Of a stretch of DNA of 64,000 bases, positions 35,223 through 43,452 are shown piece after piece. Origin of the DNA: Rhodospirillaceae bacterium (GTDB lineage Bacteria > Pseudomonadota > Alphaproteobacteria > UBA6615); assembly GCA_018667335.1 (NCBI GenBank), contig JABIVD010000044.1, forward strand, positions 62,001-126,000. Reading direction: 5' to 3'. Both the position numbers and the translations under genes were made by a program. Every line of letters begins with the position of its first letter. Positions within the stretch are counted from its first letter, which is position 1. The notes below the pieces were generated by a model. The model did no database searches and was not told the DNA's origin. It saw only the letters and a program-made list of their open reading frames with translations.

Positions 35223-35576
35223 ATGACCGAACGGTTTTCGACCTATGGCGACTTTTGGCCGCACTATCTGCGCGAGCATGCGCGCCCGCAAACCCGCGCA
35301 TTCCACTATGCGGGCACGCTCTCAGGTGTCTTGCTGGTCGGCTTCGCCGTGGTGATCGGTCCGTGGTGGCTCGCGCTGGTGGCGCTGGTGGCCGGCTACG
35401 GACCGGCCTGGATCAGCCACGGGCTGATAGAACGCAACCGCCCCGCCACCTTCAGCCATCCTGTGTGGTCACTGCTCAGCGATTTCCGAATGCTTTCTCT
35501 CTGGATAACCGGGCGACTGGCTCCCGAATTGGCCGGCGCCCTGGCCATGTCACCGGAGGTTTCATCCGAACGATGA
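35223..35576 (+). CDS. DUF962/Mpo1-like membrane protein
   Basis: A 117-aa protein. It opens with FSTYGDFWPHYLREHARPQTRAFHYAGTL and has two hydrophobic segments, matching DUF962/Mpo1-like proteins. Yeast Mpo1 is an Fe2+-dependent dioxygenase acting on 2-hydroxy fatty acids. The His of YLREH and FHYAG are among its conserved residues, so a lipid role is possible. It overlaps the downstream lipoprotein gene by 4 bp (ATGA). Confidence 0.7.
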   Translation: MTERFSTYGDFWPHYLREHARPQTRAFHYAGTLSGVLLVGFAVVIGPWWLALVALVAGYGPAWISHGLIERNRPATFSHPVWSLLSDFRMLSLWITGRLAPELAGALAMSPEVSSER

Positions 35577-35977
35577 AACGATGGACCCTCCTTGGGTTTC
35601 TGGCGCTGGCGGCCTGCGCCGGCGGCCCGTCGGACAACCCCCTGGTCGGCGACTGGCATGTGGCATCGCCGACCGTTTTGCGCGCCCATGGCAACGTCAT
35701 CGGATTTCGCGAGGAATGCCTGATCGTCAGCGGCAACCGGGTGAATGTGCGCGTCGCGCGGCCGATCGTCTTCGGCGAGGGCATCGACGGCATACGCGTG
35801 TGGTACGGCCCACCGGCCGTGGCCGCGCAAAAATCGGAAGCGGACGCGGCGCGGGTGATCTTCATCTCACCCAACCGAATCCAGATCGTCTGGCCCCATG
35901 GGGCAGAGACGGGCTATCTGCGCGCGGTCGGGGCCGCGGACGCGCATTTCAGCAACGCCGACTGCAAAACACCTTAG
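35573..35977 (+). CDS. Putative lipoprotein
   Basis: A 134-aa protein with a lipoprotein signal: MKRWTLLGFLALAAC, with Cys15 in the LAAC lipobox. The mature part is about 120 residues, mostly beta-like, with no family I recognise. It is translationally coupled to the DUF962 gene, so both probably act at the envelope. It converges with a small exported-protein gene (10-bp gap). Confidence 0.6.
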   Translation: MKRWTLLGFLALAACAGGPSDNPLVGDWHVASPTVLRAHGNVIGFREECLIVSGNRVNVRVARPIVFGEGIDGIRVWYGPPAVAAQKSEADAARVIFISPNRIQIVWPHGAETGYLRAVGAADAHFSNADCKTP

Positions 35978-35987
35978 GACGGAAAGT

Positions 35988-36278
35988 TCAGCTTCCGGAA
36001 CGAGCCGGCGGGAAGACGACCGGCGACTGGCCCTGTGGAAGGGACCGGCTCCGGGAACTCGCCAGCGCGTTGTCGAGGAGCGCGTTGATACGGCTCTTGG
36101 TGTCGACCTGGCCGTCCGCCTGGCCCTGCTCGATCGCCGCCAGCATCGCCTGGGTGACCGAACATTGGCCGCTGGCATGCTGCACACCCGTCGAGGTGTC
36201 GACGATCTGCTGGGCAAACGCGGGCGCCACCACGAATAGCGGTGCGACAACGGCAATGCCCAGAACGATCTTACGCAT
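35988..36278 (-). CDS. Small exported hypothetical protein
   Basis: A 96-aa protein with a typical signal peptide (MRKIVLGIAVVAPLFVVAPAFA, cleavage after AFA). The mature part is about 74 residues with a single Cys and a Ser/Arg-rich end, and I do not recognise it. It lies alone, antisense to no other likely gene, with an 86-bp gap to leuB. Confidence 0.5.
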   Translation of the reverse strand: MRKIVLGIAVVAPLFVVAPAFAQQIVDTSTGVQHASGQCSVTQAMLAAIEQGQADGQVDTKSRINALLDNALASSRSRSLPQGQSPVVFPPARSGS

Positions 36279-36364
36279 GAACCAACTCCGGATTTATCGC
36301 GACAACGCTAACGCCCCGTCCCGCATTCCGTCAAATCACGAACCGCCCAAAAACCGCGAGACGG

Positions 36365-37477
36365 CTAGGCCGTGAGCCGATCGAGTTCTGCCAGCAGATG
36401 GTTGCCCATCTCCTCGGTCGAGACCGGGGTGCAGCCATCCTGCATGATGTCGGCGGTGCGGAAGCCCTCGTTGAGCACGTTCTGCGCCGCCTGCTCGACC
36501 AGATCGGATTCTTTGCCCAGGTCGTAGGAATAGCGCAGCATCATGCCAAAGGAGAGGAGCATGGCGATCGGATTGGCCTTGCCCTGCCCTGCGATGTCCG
36601 GGGCCGAACCGTGGACCGGCTCGTACATGGCGCGGCGCGCACCCGTAACGGGATCCGGTGCACCGAGGCTCGCCGACGGCAGCATGCCCAGCGACCCGGT
36701 CATCATCGCGGCCTCGTCCGACAGGATATCGCCGAACAGATTGTCGGTGACGATGACGTCGAACTGGTGCGGGTTACGAATGAGCTGCATGGCGCAATTG
36801 TCGGCCAGGATGTGGTGGAATTCGACGTCGGGGTATTCCTTGGCCACTTCCGCCGACACCTGACGCCAGAACACGCCGGTCTCCATCACGTTGGATTTCT
36901 CGGCGCAATGCACCTTGTTGCCGCGCTTGCGCGCCAGCTCGAAGGCGACCCGGCAGATCCGGACGATCTCGTCCTTGGTGTAGGCCTGGGTGTCGACCAC
37001 GCGGACCGTGCCGTCCTCCAGGGTCTGCTCACCCTTCGGCTCGCCGAAGTAAACGCCCGAGGTAAGCTCGCGCAGGATCATGATGTCGAGCCCCCGCACC
37101 ACTTCGGGCTTCAGGGTCGAGGCATCGACCATGGCATCCATCACGACGGCCGGGCGGAGGTTTGCGAACAGGTCGAGATCCTTGCGCAGGCGCAGCAGGC
37201 CAGCCTCGGGGCGCTGGTCGCGCGGCACATCATCCCATTTCGGGCCACCAACGGCACCGAACAGGACCGCGTCGAGGGTCATCGCCTTTTCCATGGTCTC
37301 GTCCTGGATGGACAGGCCATGGGCGTCGAAGCAGGCGCCGCCGACAAGCTCTTCCTGGACCTCGAAGCGAACGGCTTCCTTTGCCTCGAACCAGCCCATC
37401 ACACGACGGACCTGCTCCATCACCTCGGGTCCGATGCCGTCACCCGGCAGGACCAATACGCTCTTGTTGGCGGCCAT
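36365..37477 (-). CDS. leuB: 3-isopropylmalate dehydrogenase
   Basis: A 370-aa enzyme. N-terminal [16 protein letters not shown], the central YFGEPKG motif of LeuB, and [26 protein letters not shown] (metal and NAD binding) are all present. It oxidises and decarboxylates 3-isopropylmalate in leucine synthesis. It is downstream of leuD (37 bp) and in the leuC-RDD-leuD-leuB order on the minus strand. Confidence 0.96.
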   Translation of the reverse strand: MAANKSVLVLPGDGIGPEVMEQVRRVMGWFEAKEAVRFEVQEELVGGACFDAHGLSIQDETMEKAMTLDAVLFGAVGGPKWDDVPRDQRPEAGLLRLRKDLDLFANLRPAVVMDAMVDASTLKPEVVRGLDIMILRELTSGVYFGEPKGEQTLEDGTVRVVDTQAYTKDEIVRICRVAFELARKRGNKVHCAEKSNVMETGVFWRQVSAEVAKEYPDVEFHHILADNCAMQLIRNPHQFDVIVTDNLFGDILSDEAAMMTGSLGMLPSASLGAPDPVTGARRAMYEPVHGSAPDIAGQGKANPIAMLLSFGMMLRYSYDLGKESDLVEQAAQNVLNEGFRTADIMQDGCTPVSTEEMGNHLLAELDRLTA

Positions 37478-37514
37478 TCGTTATCTCCCCGTTGGAATCT
37501 TGTTCTGGCGCCGC

Positions 37515-38135
37515 CTAGGACGCTCGCTTGTAGAGCCAGGGCTGCTGGCTGCGCTGGCCGCCCTCGAAGTCGCCGATATCGTCGCCGCGCTTCATCGTCA
37601 GGCCAATATCATCGAGCCCTTCCAGCAGACAATGCTTGAGGAACGAGTCGAGTTCGAACGGATAGACGACGCCGTTGGGTGCGTGCACTTCCTGCTTCTC
37701 CAGATCGACCGTGATCTCCGGGTTCTCCGGATCGCTCGCCACGGACATCAGATTGTCGATCTGCTCCTGGGGCAGCTTGACCAGCAGCATGCCGTTCTTG
37801 AAGCTGTTGTTGTAGAAAATGTCGGCAAAGGTCGGCGCGATCACCACCTTGATGCCGAAATCCTGCAGCGCCCAGGGTGCGTGCTCGCGCGAAGAGCCAC
37901 AGCCGAAATTGTCGCCGGCGATCAGGATTTCCGCTTTCGTATAGGGCTCCTGGTCGAGGATGAAATCATCCCGCGGCGTACCGTCTTCGTTGGTCCGCAT
38001 CTCGAAGAACAGGCCCTTGCCCAGGCCCGTGCGCGCGATCGTCTTCAGGAACTGCTTGGGGATGATCTTGTCGGTGTCGACATTGACCAGCGGCAGCGGT
38101 GCGGCCACGCCGGTCACCTTGTTGAATTTTTCCAT
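37515..38135 (-). CDS. leuD: 3-isopropylmalate dehydratase small subunit
   Basis: A 206-aa swivel subunit. N-terminal [18 protein letters not shown] and [17 protein letters not shown] are the LeuD signatures. It forms the isopropylmalate isomerase with LeuC. The start is the ATG at 38135 with AGGAG upstream, and the TTG two codons earlier is unlikely. It lies 9 bp after the RDD gene that separates it from leuC. Confidence 0.95.
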   Translation of the reverse strand: MEKFNKVTGVAAPLPLVNVDTDKIIPKQFLKTIARTGLGKGLFFEMRTNEDGTPRDDFILDQEPYTKAEILIAGDNFGCGSSREHAPWALQDFGIKVVIAPTFADIFYNNSFKNGMLLVKLPQEQIDNLMSVASDPENPEITVDLEKQEVHAPNGVVYPFELDSFLKHCLLEGLDDIGLTMKRGDDIGDFEGGQRSQQPWLYKRAS

Positions 38136-38144
38136 TCCCAACTC

Positions 38145-38600
38145 CTAACGTTTGAGCACGAGGCATCCGGCCAGCATGTCATGCAAGGCCTGGCGCCGCG
38201 GCGGAATTATTGCCATCAGATAGCCGATGAAGAAGATCACCGTCGACAGGAACTTCGTCCAGTGACGCGCGCTGGCGCGCAAAAACGTCACACGCGTTCC
38301 GTGCAGGTCAGTCACATACAACCCCATGAACGCCTTGCCCAGGGTCGCCTGCATCGCGCTGGACTCCATCGCTGCGAAATAGATCCAGGCCACGAACAAC
38401 GTCATCGAGACCAGCACATGCAGGATCGTGGTGTTGGCCAATTCCTCGGGTGTCGCCGCCAGAAAGGATATTCCGAGCAACGCCGATATGAGCCAGGCGA
38501 AACCCCAGATGACTCCAATGTCGACCAGGGCCGCCACGGCGCGCAGGAGAAACCCTCCACGGCGGAGCGGCAGAATATCGCTGGCGGGGGTGTCGCTCAT
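38145..38600 (-). CDS. RDD family membrane protein
   Basis: A 151-aa protein with about three membrane segments. The RDD opening is LRAVAALVDIGVIWG, with Asp in the first helix, and the later pattern is TLGKAFMGLYVTD. RDD proteins are small inner-membrane proteins that may transport ions or osmolytes. It is placed between leuC and leuD with gaps of 9 bp on both sides, so it is co-transcribed with leucine genes without an obvious functional link. Confidence 0.8.
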   Translation of the reverse strand: MSDTPASDILPLRRGGFLLRAVAALVDIGVIWGFAWLISALLGISFLAATPEELANTTILHVLVSMTLFVAWIYFAAMESSAMQATLGKAFMGLYVTDLHGTRVTFLRASARHWTKFLSTVIFFIGYLMAIIPPRRQALHDMLAGCLVLKR

Positions 38601-38609
38601 GCGTTCGGG

Positions 38610-40022
38610 CTACGTGTCCAGATCACGCACGTCGGTGAGCTTGCCCGTGATCGCAGCTGCCGCAGCCATGCCCGGACTCACCAGGTGGGTGCGCCCGCCA
38701 CGGCCCTGACGGCCCTCGAAGTTGCGGTTCGACGTCGAGGCGCAGCGCTCACCCGGCTCCAGCTTATCGGCGTTCATGGCCAGGCACATGGAGCAACCCG
38801 GCTCGCGCCACTCGAAGCCGGCCGCTACCAGGATCTTGTCGATCCCCTCGGCCTCGGCCTGTTCCTTCACCAGGCCCGAGCCCGGCACGACCAGCGCGTG
38901 AACGCTATCGGACACCGTGCGGCCTTCCGCGATCGCGGCAACGGCGCGCAGATCCTCGATCCGGCCATTGGTGCACGAACCGATGAACACCTTGTCGACC
39001 GCCACATCGGCCATTTTTGTGCCCGGCGCCAGGTCCATATATTCGAGGGACCGCTCCCAGGCCTGACGCTGATTGTCGTCGCGCGCGTCATTCTCGGGGT
39101 CCGGCACCGCGCCGGTGATCGGCACCACATTCTCGGGGCTGGTGCCCCAGGTGACCTGCGGCGGAATATCCGGCGCCGAGAGACGCACTTCCTTGTCATA
39201 GACCGCGCCCGCGTCGCTGGGGAGCGTGCGCCAATAGGCCTCGGCCGCTTCCCACTCCGCGCCCTTCGGCGCCATCGGCAGGCCCTTGAGATACTCGTAG
39301 GCGGTGTCATCGGGTGCCACCAGGCCGGCGCGCGCGCCGCCCTCGATCGACATGTTGCACATGGTCATGCGCCCCTCCATCGAGAGCGCCCGCACCGCGT
39401 CACCGGCATATTCGATGACATGACCGGTGCCGCCGGCCGTACCGATGGCACCGATGATCGCAAGGATCATGTCCTTCGCGGTCACGCCGGTGGACAGGTC
39501 ACCATCGACGGAGACCAGAAAATTCTTGGCCGGGCGCTGCAGCAGGGTCTGGGTGGCGAGCACATGCTCGACCTCCGACGTGCCGATCCCGAAGGCCAGT
39601 GCACCGAACGCACCATGGGTGGCCGTGTGGCTGTCGCCGCAAACGATCGTCGTCCCCGGCAGGGTGAAACCCTGCTCCGGGCCGATGATGTGCACGATGC
39701 CCTGGCGGATATCATCCATCTCGAACAATTCGATGCCGAACTCCGCGCAATTCTTCGTCAGGGTCTCGACCTGGATGCGCGATTCCTCGTCCGCGATGCC
39801 GCCGCTGCGGTCCGTGGTCGGTACGTTGTGATCGGCGACCGCGAGGGTTGCATCGGGCCGGCGGACCGTGCGCCCGTTCAGGCGCAGCCCTTCGAAAGCC
39901 TGCGGGCTCGTCACCTCATGCACGAGGTGCCTGTCGATATAGATCAGGCAGGTGCCGTCCTCTTGGGTTTCGACCAGATGGGAGTCCCAGATTTTGTCGA
40001 ATAATGTTCTCGGCTGAGCCAT
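38610..40022 (-). CDS. leuC: 3-isopropylmalate dehydratase large subunit
   Basis: A 470-aa aconitase-type subunit. N-terminal [46 protein letters not shown], and the three [4Fe-4S] Cys in [15 protein letters not shown] and GCSMCLAMN are present. It isomerises isopropylmalate with LeuD. It starts about 20 nt downstream of the rplS terminator hairpin, so that hairpin lies in or next to its leader. Confidence 0.96.
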   Translation of the reverse strand: MAQPRTLFDKIWDSHLVETQEDGTCLIYIDRHLVHEVTSPQAFEGLRLNGRTVRRPDATLAVADHNVPTTDRSGGIADEESRIQVETLTKNCAEFGIELFEMDDIRQGIVHIIGPEQGFTLPGTTIVCGDSHTATHGAFGALAFGIGTSEVEHVLATQTLLQRPAKNFLVSVDGDLSTGVTAKDMILAIIGAIGTAGGTGHVIEYAGDAVRALSMEGRMTMCNMSIEGGARAGLVAPDDTAYEYLKGLPMAPKGAEWEAAEAYWRTLPSDAGAVYDKEVRLSAPDIPPQVTWGTSPENVVPITGAVPDPENDARDDNQRQAWERSLEYMDLAPGTKMADVAVDKVFIGSCTNGRIEDLRAVAAIAEGRTVSDSVHALVVPGSGLVKEQAEAEGIDKILVAAGFEWREPGCSMCLAMNADKLEPGERCASTSNRNFEGRQGRGGRTHLVSPGMAAAAAITGKLTDVRDLDT

Positions 40023-40040
40023 GAATTTCGTCTTTCCGCT

Positions 40041-40077
40041 AAGAAAAACGCCCCGTGCGCGAATGCTCCGGGGCGTT
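40041..40077 (-). terminator. Rho-independent terminator after rplS
   Basis: A perfect 9-bp stem (AACGCCCCG, 40047-40055, with 40069-40077) is followed on the minus strand by TTTTTCTT. It ends the rpsP-rimM-trmD-rplS transcript. leuC begins about 20 nt past the U-run, so it may also act as a leader element for leuC. Confidence 0.85.
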
Positions 40078-40115
40078 GCCTCGATTACGTCGGTGCATCT
40101 GCCCGCGCGTAACGC

Positions 40116-40535
40116 CTACTCTGTTTTGGCGTCCGTCTTGGAAGCCGCGGCGGCGCCCCGGCGGGTCATGCCCCGGCCCGTGGTGCGTTCGGTGATGCGC
40201 GCACGCTTGCCGGTCAGGCCACGCAGATAATACAGCTTGGCGCGCCGGACTTTGCCGTGACGAATAACATCGATTGAATCGACGCGCGGGCCATAAAGCG
40301 GGAACACACGCTCGACACCTTCGCCGAAGGAAATCTTGCGCACCGTGAACGCCGAGTTGATCCCGTCATTCTTGACCGCGATGCAGACCCCTTCATAGGC
40401 CTGGATACGCTCGCGCTCGCCCTCGACCACACGCACATTGACGCGCACCGTGTCGCCCGGGCCAAACTCGGGAACGTCCTTTTCGGCTTGCAACTTTGCG
40501 AGCTGCCCGGCTTCGAATTTCTCAAGCGTATTCAT
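40116..40535 (-). CDS. rplS: 50S ribosomal protein L19
   Basis: A 139-aa protein, slightly longer than usual. The L19 core is [31 protein letters not shown], then the [13 protein letters not shown]-terminal motif. A short Ala/Lys-rich tail follows. It sits at the subunit interface of the ribosome. It overlaps trmD by 4 bp and is the last gene before the terminator. Confidence 0.97.
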   Translation of the reverse strand: MNTLEKFEAGQLAKLQAEKDVPEFGPGDTVRVNVRVVEGERERIQAYEGVCIAVKNDGINSAFTVRKISFGEGVERVFPLYGPRVDSIDVIRHGKVRRAKLYYLRGLTGKRARITERTTGRGMTRRGAAAASKTDAKTE

Positions 40536-41278
40536 CGCTTCTGTCCTTCATCATTTTTCGCCGCGTAGCGCTGCCAGAGATCCGGCCGACGCGTGCGGGT
40601 TGCTTGTTCTGCCTGTGCTTTCCGCCACTCTGCGATCCGCCCGTGATGGCCGGAAGTCAGGATGTCGGGGACCGAACGTTTTTGTCCCTGCCGGTCGACC
40701 CAGTCGGCCGGCCTTGTGTAATGCGGATACTCCAGCAGTCCGCGTTCAAAACTTTCTTCCGACAACGACTCTGCCGTTCCCATCACGCCCGGCAACAACC
40801 GGACGACTGCATCGAGCAACACCAGTGCCGCCGGTTCGCCACCGGACAGCACATAGTCGCCGACGCTGATTTCCTCGGCCTGCCAGGCGTCGAGCACACG
40901 CTGATCGACACCCTCATAACGACCGCAAAGCAGTATCACGCCGGGGTCGTTCGCCAAGTCCTGGACACGTGCCTGATCTAAGGGACGACCGCGGGGCGTG
41001 AGATAGATGATCGGCCGCTGATCGTCAACCGGATTGACGGCATCATTAAGTGCGGAATCGACGATATCCGGTCGCATCACCATCCCGGCACCGCCGCCAA
41101 AGGGCATATCATCGACGCTCCCGTGCAGATCAGACGCCTGCGCCCGGATATCCCGGACATCGAGCTGCCAGGCCCCACGCGCCAGCGCCTTGCCCGCCAA
41201 CGACTGCCCCAGCGACCCCGGAAACATCTCCGGGAACAGGCTCAGGACGGTGGCTGTCCAGGCGGATGTCTCAGCCAT
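40532..41278 (-). CDS. trmD: tRNA (guanine-37-N1)-methyltransferase
   Basis: A 248-aa SPOUT enzyme. [14 protein letters not shown] and [23 protein letters not shown] are the knot and SAM-site motifs, and [12 protein letters not shown] is also conserved. It places m1G37 in tRNAs to prevent frameshifting. The start is the ATG at 41278 ([19 protein letters not shown]). The longer open frame upstream is the reverse reading of rimM's repeat tail. It overlaps rimM by 8 bp. Confidence 0.96.
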   Translation of the reverse strand: MAETSAWTATVLSLFPEMFPGSLGQSLAGKALARGAWQLDVRDIRAQASDLHGSVDDMPFGGGAGMVMRPDIVDSALNDAVNPVDDQRPIIYLTPRGRPLDQARVQDLANDPGVILLCGRYEGVDQRVLDAWQAEEISVGDYVLSGGEPAALVLLDAVVRLLPGVMGTAESLSEESFERGLLEYPHYTRPADWVDRQGQKRSVPDILTSGHHGRIAEWRKAQAEQATRTRRPDLWQRYAAKNDEGQKR

Positions 41279-41924
41279 CGACGCCTCCGTCAGGCCCGGA
41301 ATCACCGGAATTCTCCTGCGAATCCGCCGCAGAATCAGCCACAGAATCAGCTGCAGAATCTGACGGATCGTTCCCCGGCCAGAGCACCGCGGCCCCATCG
41401 ACCGTCACCCGCCGGGCGGCCAAATCGATGTCCGGCACCGCTGCAAGGGTAAACATCACTGTTCCGAGGCGGCCGCCGGTGTCCAGAATTTCCAGCATCT
41501 CGCCGGCGCCGAAATCATGCAGTGCGCGCACGGTGCCGAGCGCCTGGCCCTCGGTCGTGACGACGTCCAGTCCCACCAGATCTGCGTGATAAAACTCGCC
41601 TTCGTCGGGAGACGGCAGACGGTCACGCGACACATACAGCTTCTCGCCCTTAAGCGCTTCGGCTGCATCGCGGTCACCCACACCGGTAATCGCGACCAGG
41701 ATTTGGCCTTTCCCCGTGCGATTGCGCACATCGAGGGCGAACTCGCGGGTGCCATCCTCGCTCTGGACCGGACCATACGCTCCCACGTCCTCCGCGACAT
41801 CGGTGAACGGGCGGACGCGCACCAGGCCCTGCAGCCCGTGCGCGCCAGAGATCACACCCACGCAAACGCGTGCGTCGCCCGCATCTTCCGGATCTTCAAC
41901 CATATCTACGGCCATCTCCGGCAC
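41271..41924 (-). CDS. rimM: Ribosome maturation factor RimM with a low-complexity tail
   Basis: A 217-aa protein. N-terminal [22 protein letters not shown], then [28 protein letters not shown] (PRC barrel), end of the core near [13 protein letters not shown]. It matures the 30S 3' head with S19. After the core comes an Asp/Ser/Ala-rich tail ([14 protein letters not shown]) encoded by three 12-bp units at 41320-41355. The tail lies just before trmD's start. Confidence 0.93.
   Translation of the reverse strand: MPEMAVDMVEDPEDAGDARVCVGVISGAHGLQGLVRVRPFTDVAEDVGAYGPVQSEDGTREFALDVRNRTGKGQILVAITGVGDRDAAEALKGEKLYVSRDRLPSPDEGEFYHADLVGLDVVTTEGQALGTVRALHDFGAGEMLEILDTGGRLGTVMFTLAAVPDIDLAARRVTVDGAAVLWPGNDPSDSAADSVADSAADSQENSGDSGPDGGVDG
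41320..41355 (-). repeat. Three 12-bp tandem units in the rimM tail
   Basis: GAATCCGCCGCA, GAATCAGCCACA and GAATCAGCTGCA (plus-strand reading) at 41320-41331, 41332-41343 and 41344-41355 encode the Asp-Ser-Ala/Val-Ala repeats of the RimM C-terminus. They are in frame, so copy changes would not disrupt the gene. Confidence 0.75.
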
Positions 41925-41971
41925 CTTCCCACCGCCCGCAACAGCGGGCGGTTCGAGCGCGTCCCAAAAGG

Positions 41972-42604
41972 TTAGGACTTGGGCTCTTCTTCGGCAGCTG
42001 CAGCTTCCTCGGCCGGAGCTTCTTCAGCTGCAGGCTCTTCAGCCGGAGCCTCTTCGGCGGGCGCTTCCTCGGCAGCGGCCTCTTCGGCCGGAGCCTCCTC
42101 AGCCGGCGCTTCCTCAGCGGCAGCCTCTTCGGCCGGAGCCTCCTCGGCAGTAGCTTCCTCGACAACAGCTTCCTCAGCCGGGGCCTCTTCCGCAGGGGCC
42201 TCTTCCACGGGCGCTTCTTCCACGGCAGGTGCCGCAGCCGCTTCGGCAGCTGCCGTTGCGGCGGCTTCCGCTGCCTCGGCCTCGGCCACGGCGCGTTCCT
42301 GCGCCTTCGCCTTGGGCATATGCTGCTTGGTCTGGTCGCGGCGTGCCGGCAGTTTCACCAGATCCGCACCGGCGAAGAATTTAGCAACCCGGTCCGACGG
42401 CTGGGCGCCGACGCTCAGCCAATGCTTGGCCCGGTCGATGTCGATCCCGACGCGGTTGGGGTCATCCTTGGGCAGCATCGGGTTGTAGTGCCCGATGCGC
42501 TCGATGAAACGGCCATCGCGCGCGCGACGCGAGTCCGCAACCACGATGCGATAGTAAGGCCGCTTTTTGGCGCCGCCACGGGCGAGTCGAATACGAAGAG
42601 ACAT
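41972..42604 (-). CDS. rpsP: 30S ribosomal protein S16 with an Ala/Glu/Pro repeat tail
   Basis: A 210-aa protein. The first 85 or so residues are a normal S16 ([39 protein letters not shown]), about the full length of most S16 proteins. Residues 90-210 add an Ala-rich linker and then about 16 repeats of EEAPAEEA-like units ending KS, a strongly acidic tail. S16 lies in the 30S body, and the tail would project from it. Extended S16 tails are known in alphaproteobacteria, but this one is long. It is first gene of the rimM-trmD-rplS run after the VOC pair. Confidence 0.95.
   Translation of the reverse strand: MSLRIRLARGGAKKRPYYRIVVADSRRARDGRFIERIGHYNPMLPKDDPNRVGIDIDRAKHWLSVGAQPSDRVAKFFAGADLVKLPARRDQTKQHMPKAKAQERAVAEAEAAEAAATAAAEAAAAPAVEEAPVEEAPAEEAPAEEAVVEEATAEEAPAEEAAAEEAPAEEAPAEEAAAEEAPAEEAPAEEPAAEEAPAEEAAAAEEEPKS
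41987..42230 (-). repeat. Degenerate 12-15-bp repeats encoding the S16 tail
   Basis: About 16 imperfect copies of a GCTTCCTCGGC/CGGAGCCTCTTC-type unit (plus-strand reading) encode Glu-Glu-Ala-Pro/Ala steps of the S16 C-terminus. The units stay in frame and differ at third positions, which suggests selection on the protein rather than recent slippage. Confidence 0.7.
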
Positions 42605-42663
42605 GATGCGTAGTTCCTTTGTTTACGTATGTATTTACGTGTGTTGGTTCGATTGATCGGAAT

Positions 42664-43053
42664 TCAGTGTTCGGTTCGGCAAACGGCCTCGACCTTGTGC
42701 CCATCCGGGTCCAGGACGAACGCGCCGTAATAATTCTCGCTGTACTCGGGACGCAGGCCCGGGGCGCCATTGTCGCGCGCCCCCGCCGACAGCGCCGCGG
42801 CATGGAAGTCGTCGACGGCGCCACGGCTGGTTGCGGCAAACGCAACATGGGAGCCGCGCGATGCAGACGCATCGGCATTCGGTCCAACGATCCAGAACAT
42901 CATCCCCGTGCGGTCCGGGCCGGGCCCATAGGCCATCCCGATGCCCTTCTCCAGGACGCGCCGGTAGCCCAGGGGCTCCAGTGCTGCGTCATAGAACGCA
43001 CCGCTGACCGACAGGTCGCGCACACCCAGCGAGATATGGTCGAGCATCGTCAT
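42664..43053 (-). CDS. VOC (glyoxalase/bleomycin-resistance) superfamily protein, copy 2
   Basis: A 129-aa single VOC domain: LDHISLGVRDLSVSGAFYDAALEPLG at the start and YYGAFVLDPDGHKVEAVCR at the end. The start His and terminal Glu are in metal-ligand positions. It shares the whole plan and the ending GAPG-RPEY-xx-YYGAFVLDPDGHK-EAV with the upstream neighbour, so the two are tandem paralogues. Substrate unknown. Its ATG overlaps the neighbour's stop by one base (TGATG). Confidence 0.82.
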   Translation of the reverse strand: MTMLDHISLGVRDLSVSGAFYDAALEPLGYRRVLEKGIGMAYGPGPDRTGMMFWIVGPNADASASRGSHVAFAATSRGAVDDFHAAALSAGARDNGAPGLRPEYSENYYGAFVLDPDGHKVEAVCRTEH

Positions 43054-43445
43054 CAGTCGCGCGGCGCGTAGACGGCTTCGAGCTTGTGCCCGTCCGGGTC
43101 CAGCACGAAGGCGCCATAATAAGTGTCGCGGTACTCCGGGCGGATGCCCGGCGCACCGTCATCGGCGGCGCCGGCGGCAACAGCGGCCGCGTGAAACGCG
43201 TCGACCTGCGCCTGGGATTCGGCCTGGAACGCGATGTGACGGCCGTCATCGCCAATCACCGTCAGATCGTCGCGCAGGTTGATCCAGAACGCCTGCCCGC
43301 CGCCCTTCGGCCACCATGACTGGGTGCCCGGCTTCTGCAGAAACCGTTCGTGCCCGAGCGCGGCCATGACCGCGTCATAGAAACGTGTGGACCGTTCGAG
43401 ATCGGACACGCCGATCGAGACATGATGGAACATCGTCATGGTCAT
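43053..43445 (-). CDS. VOC (glyoxalase/bleomycin-resistance) superfamily protein, copy 1
   Basis: A 130-aa single VOC domain: FHHVSIGVSDLERSTRFYDAVMAALG and GAPGIRPEYRDTYYGAFVLDPDGHKLEAV. Paralogue of the next gene downstream. I placed the start at the ATG at 43445, though ATGs two and four codons later are equally possible. The in-frame extension beyond overlaps ffh and is not family-like. It begins 8 bp after the ffh stop. Confidence 0.8.
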   Translation of the reverse strand: MTMTMFHHVSIGVSDLERSTRFYDAVMAALGHERFLQKPGTQSWWPKGGGQAFWINLRDDLTVIGDDGRHIAFQAESQAQVDAFHAAAVAAGAADDGAPGIRPEYRDTYYGAFVLDPDGHKLEAVYAPRD

Positions 43446-43452
43446 CTGCCCC

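Noticed and set aside
37080-40004. A very long open frame on the plus strand opposite leuB, leuD and leuC
   Set aside because: It is antisense to three certain genes and Arg/His/Gln-rich with no recognisable motifs. It is open only because GC-rich codon use on the other strand leaves few stop codons.
41987-42230. The CTTCCTCGGC-type repeats as a CRISPR or mobile repeat
   Set aside because: They encode the in-frame S16 tail, and there are no unique spacers.
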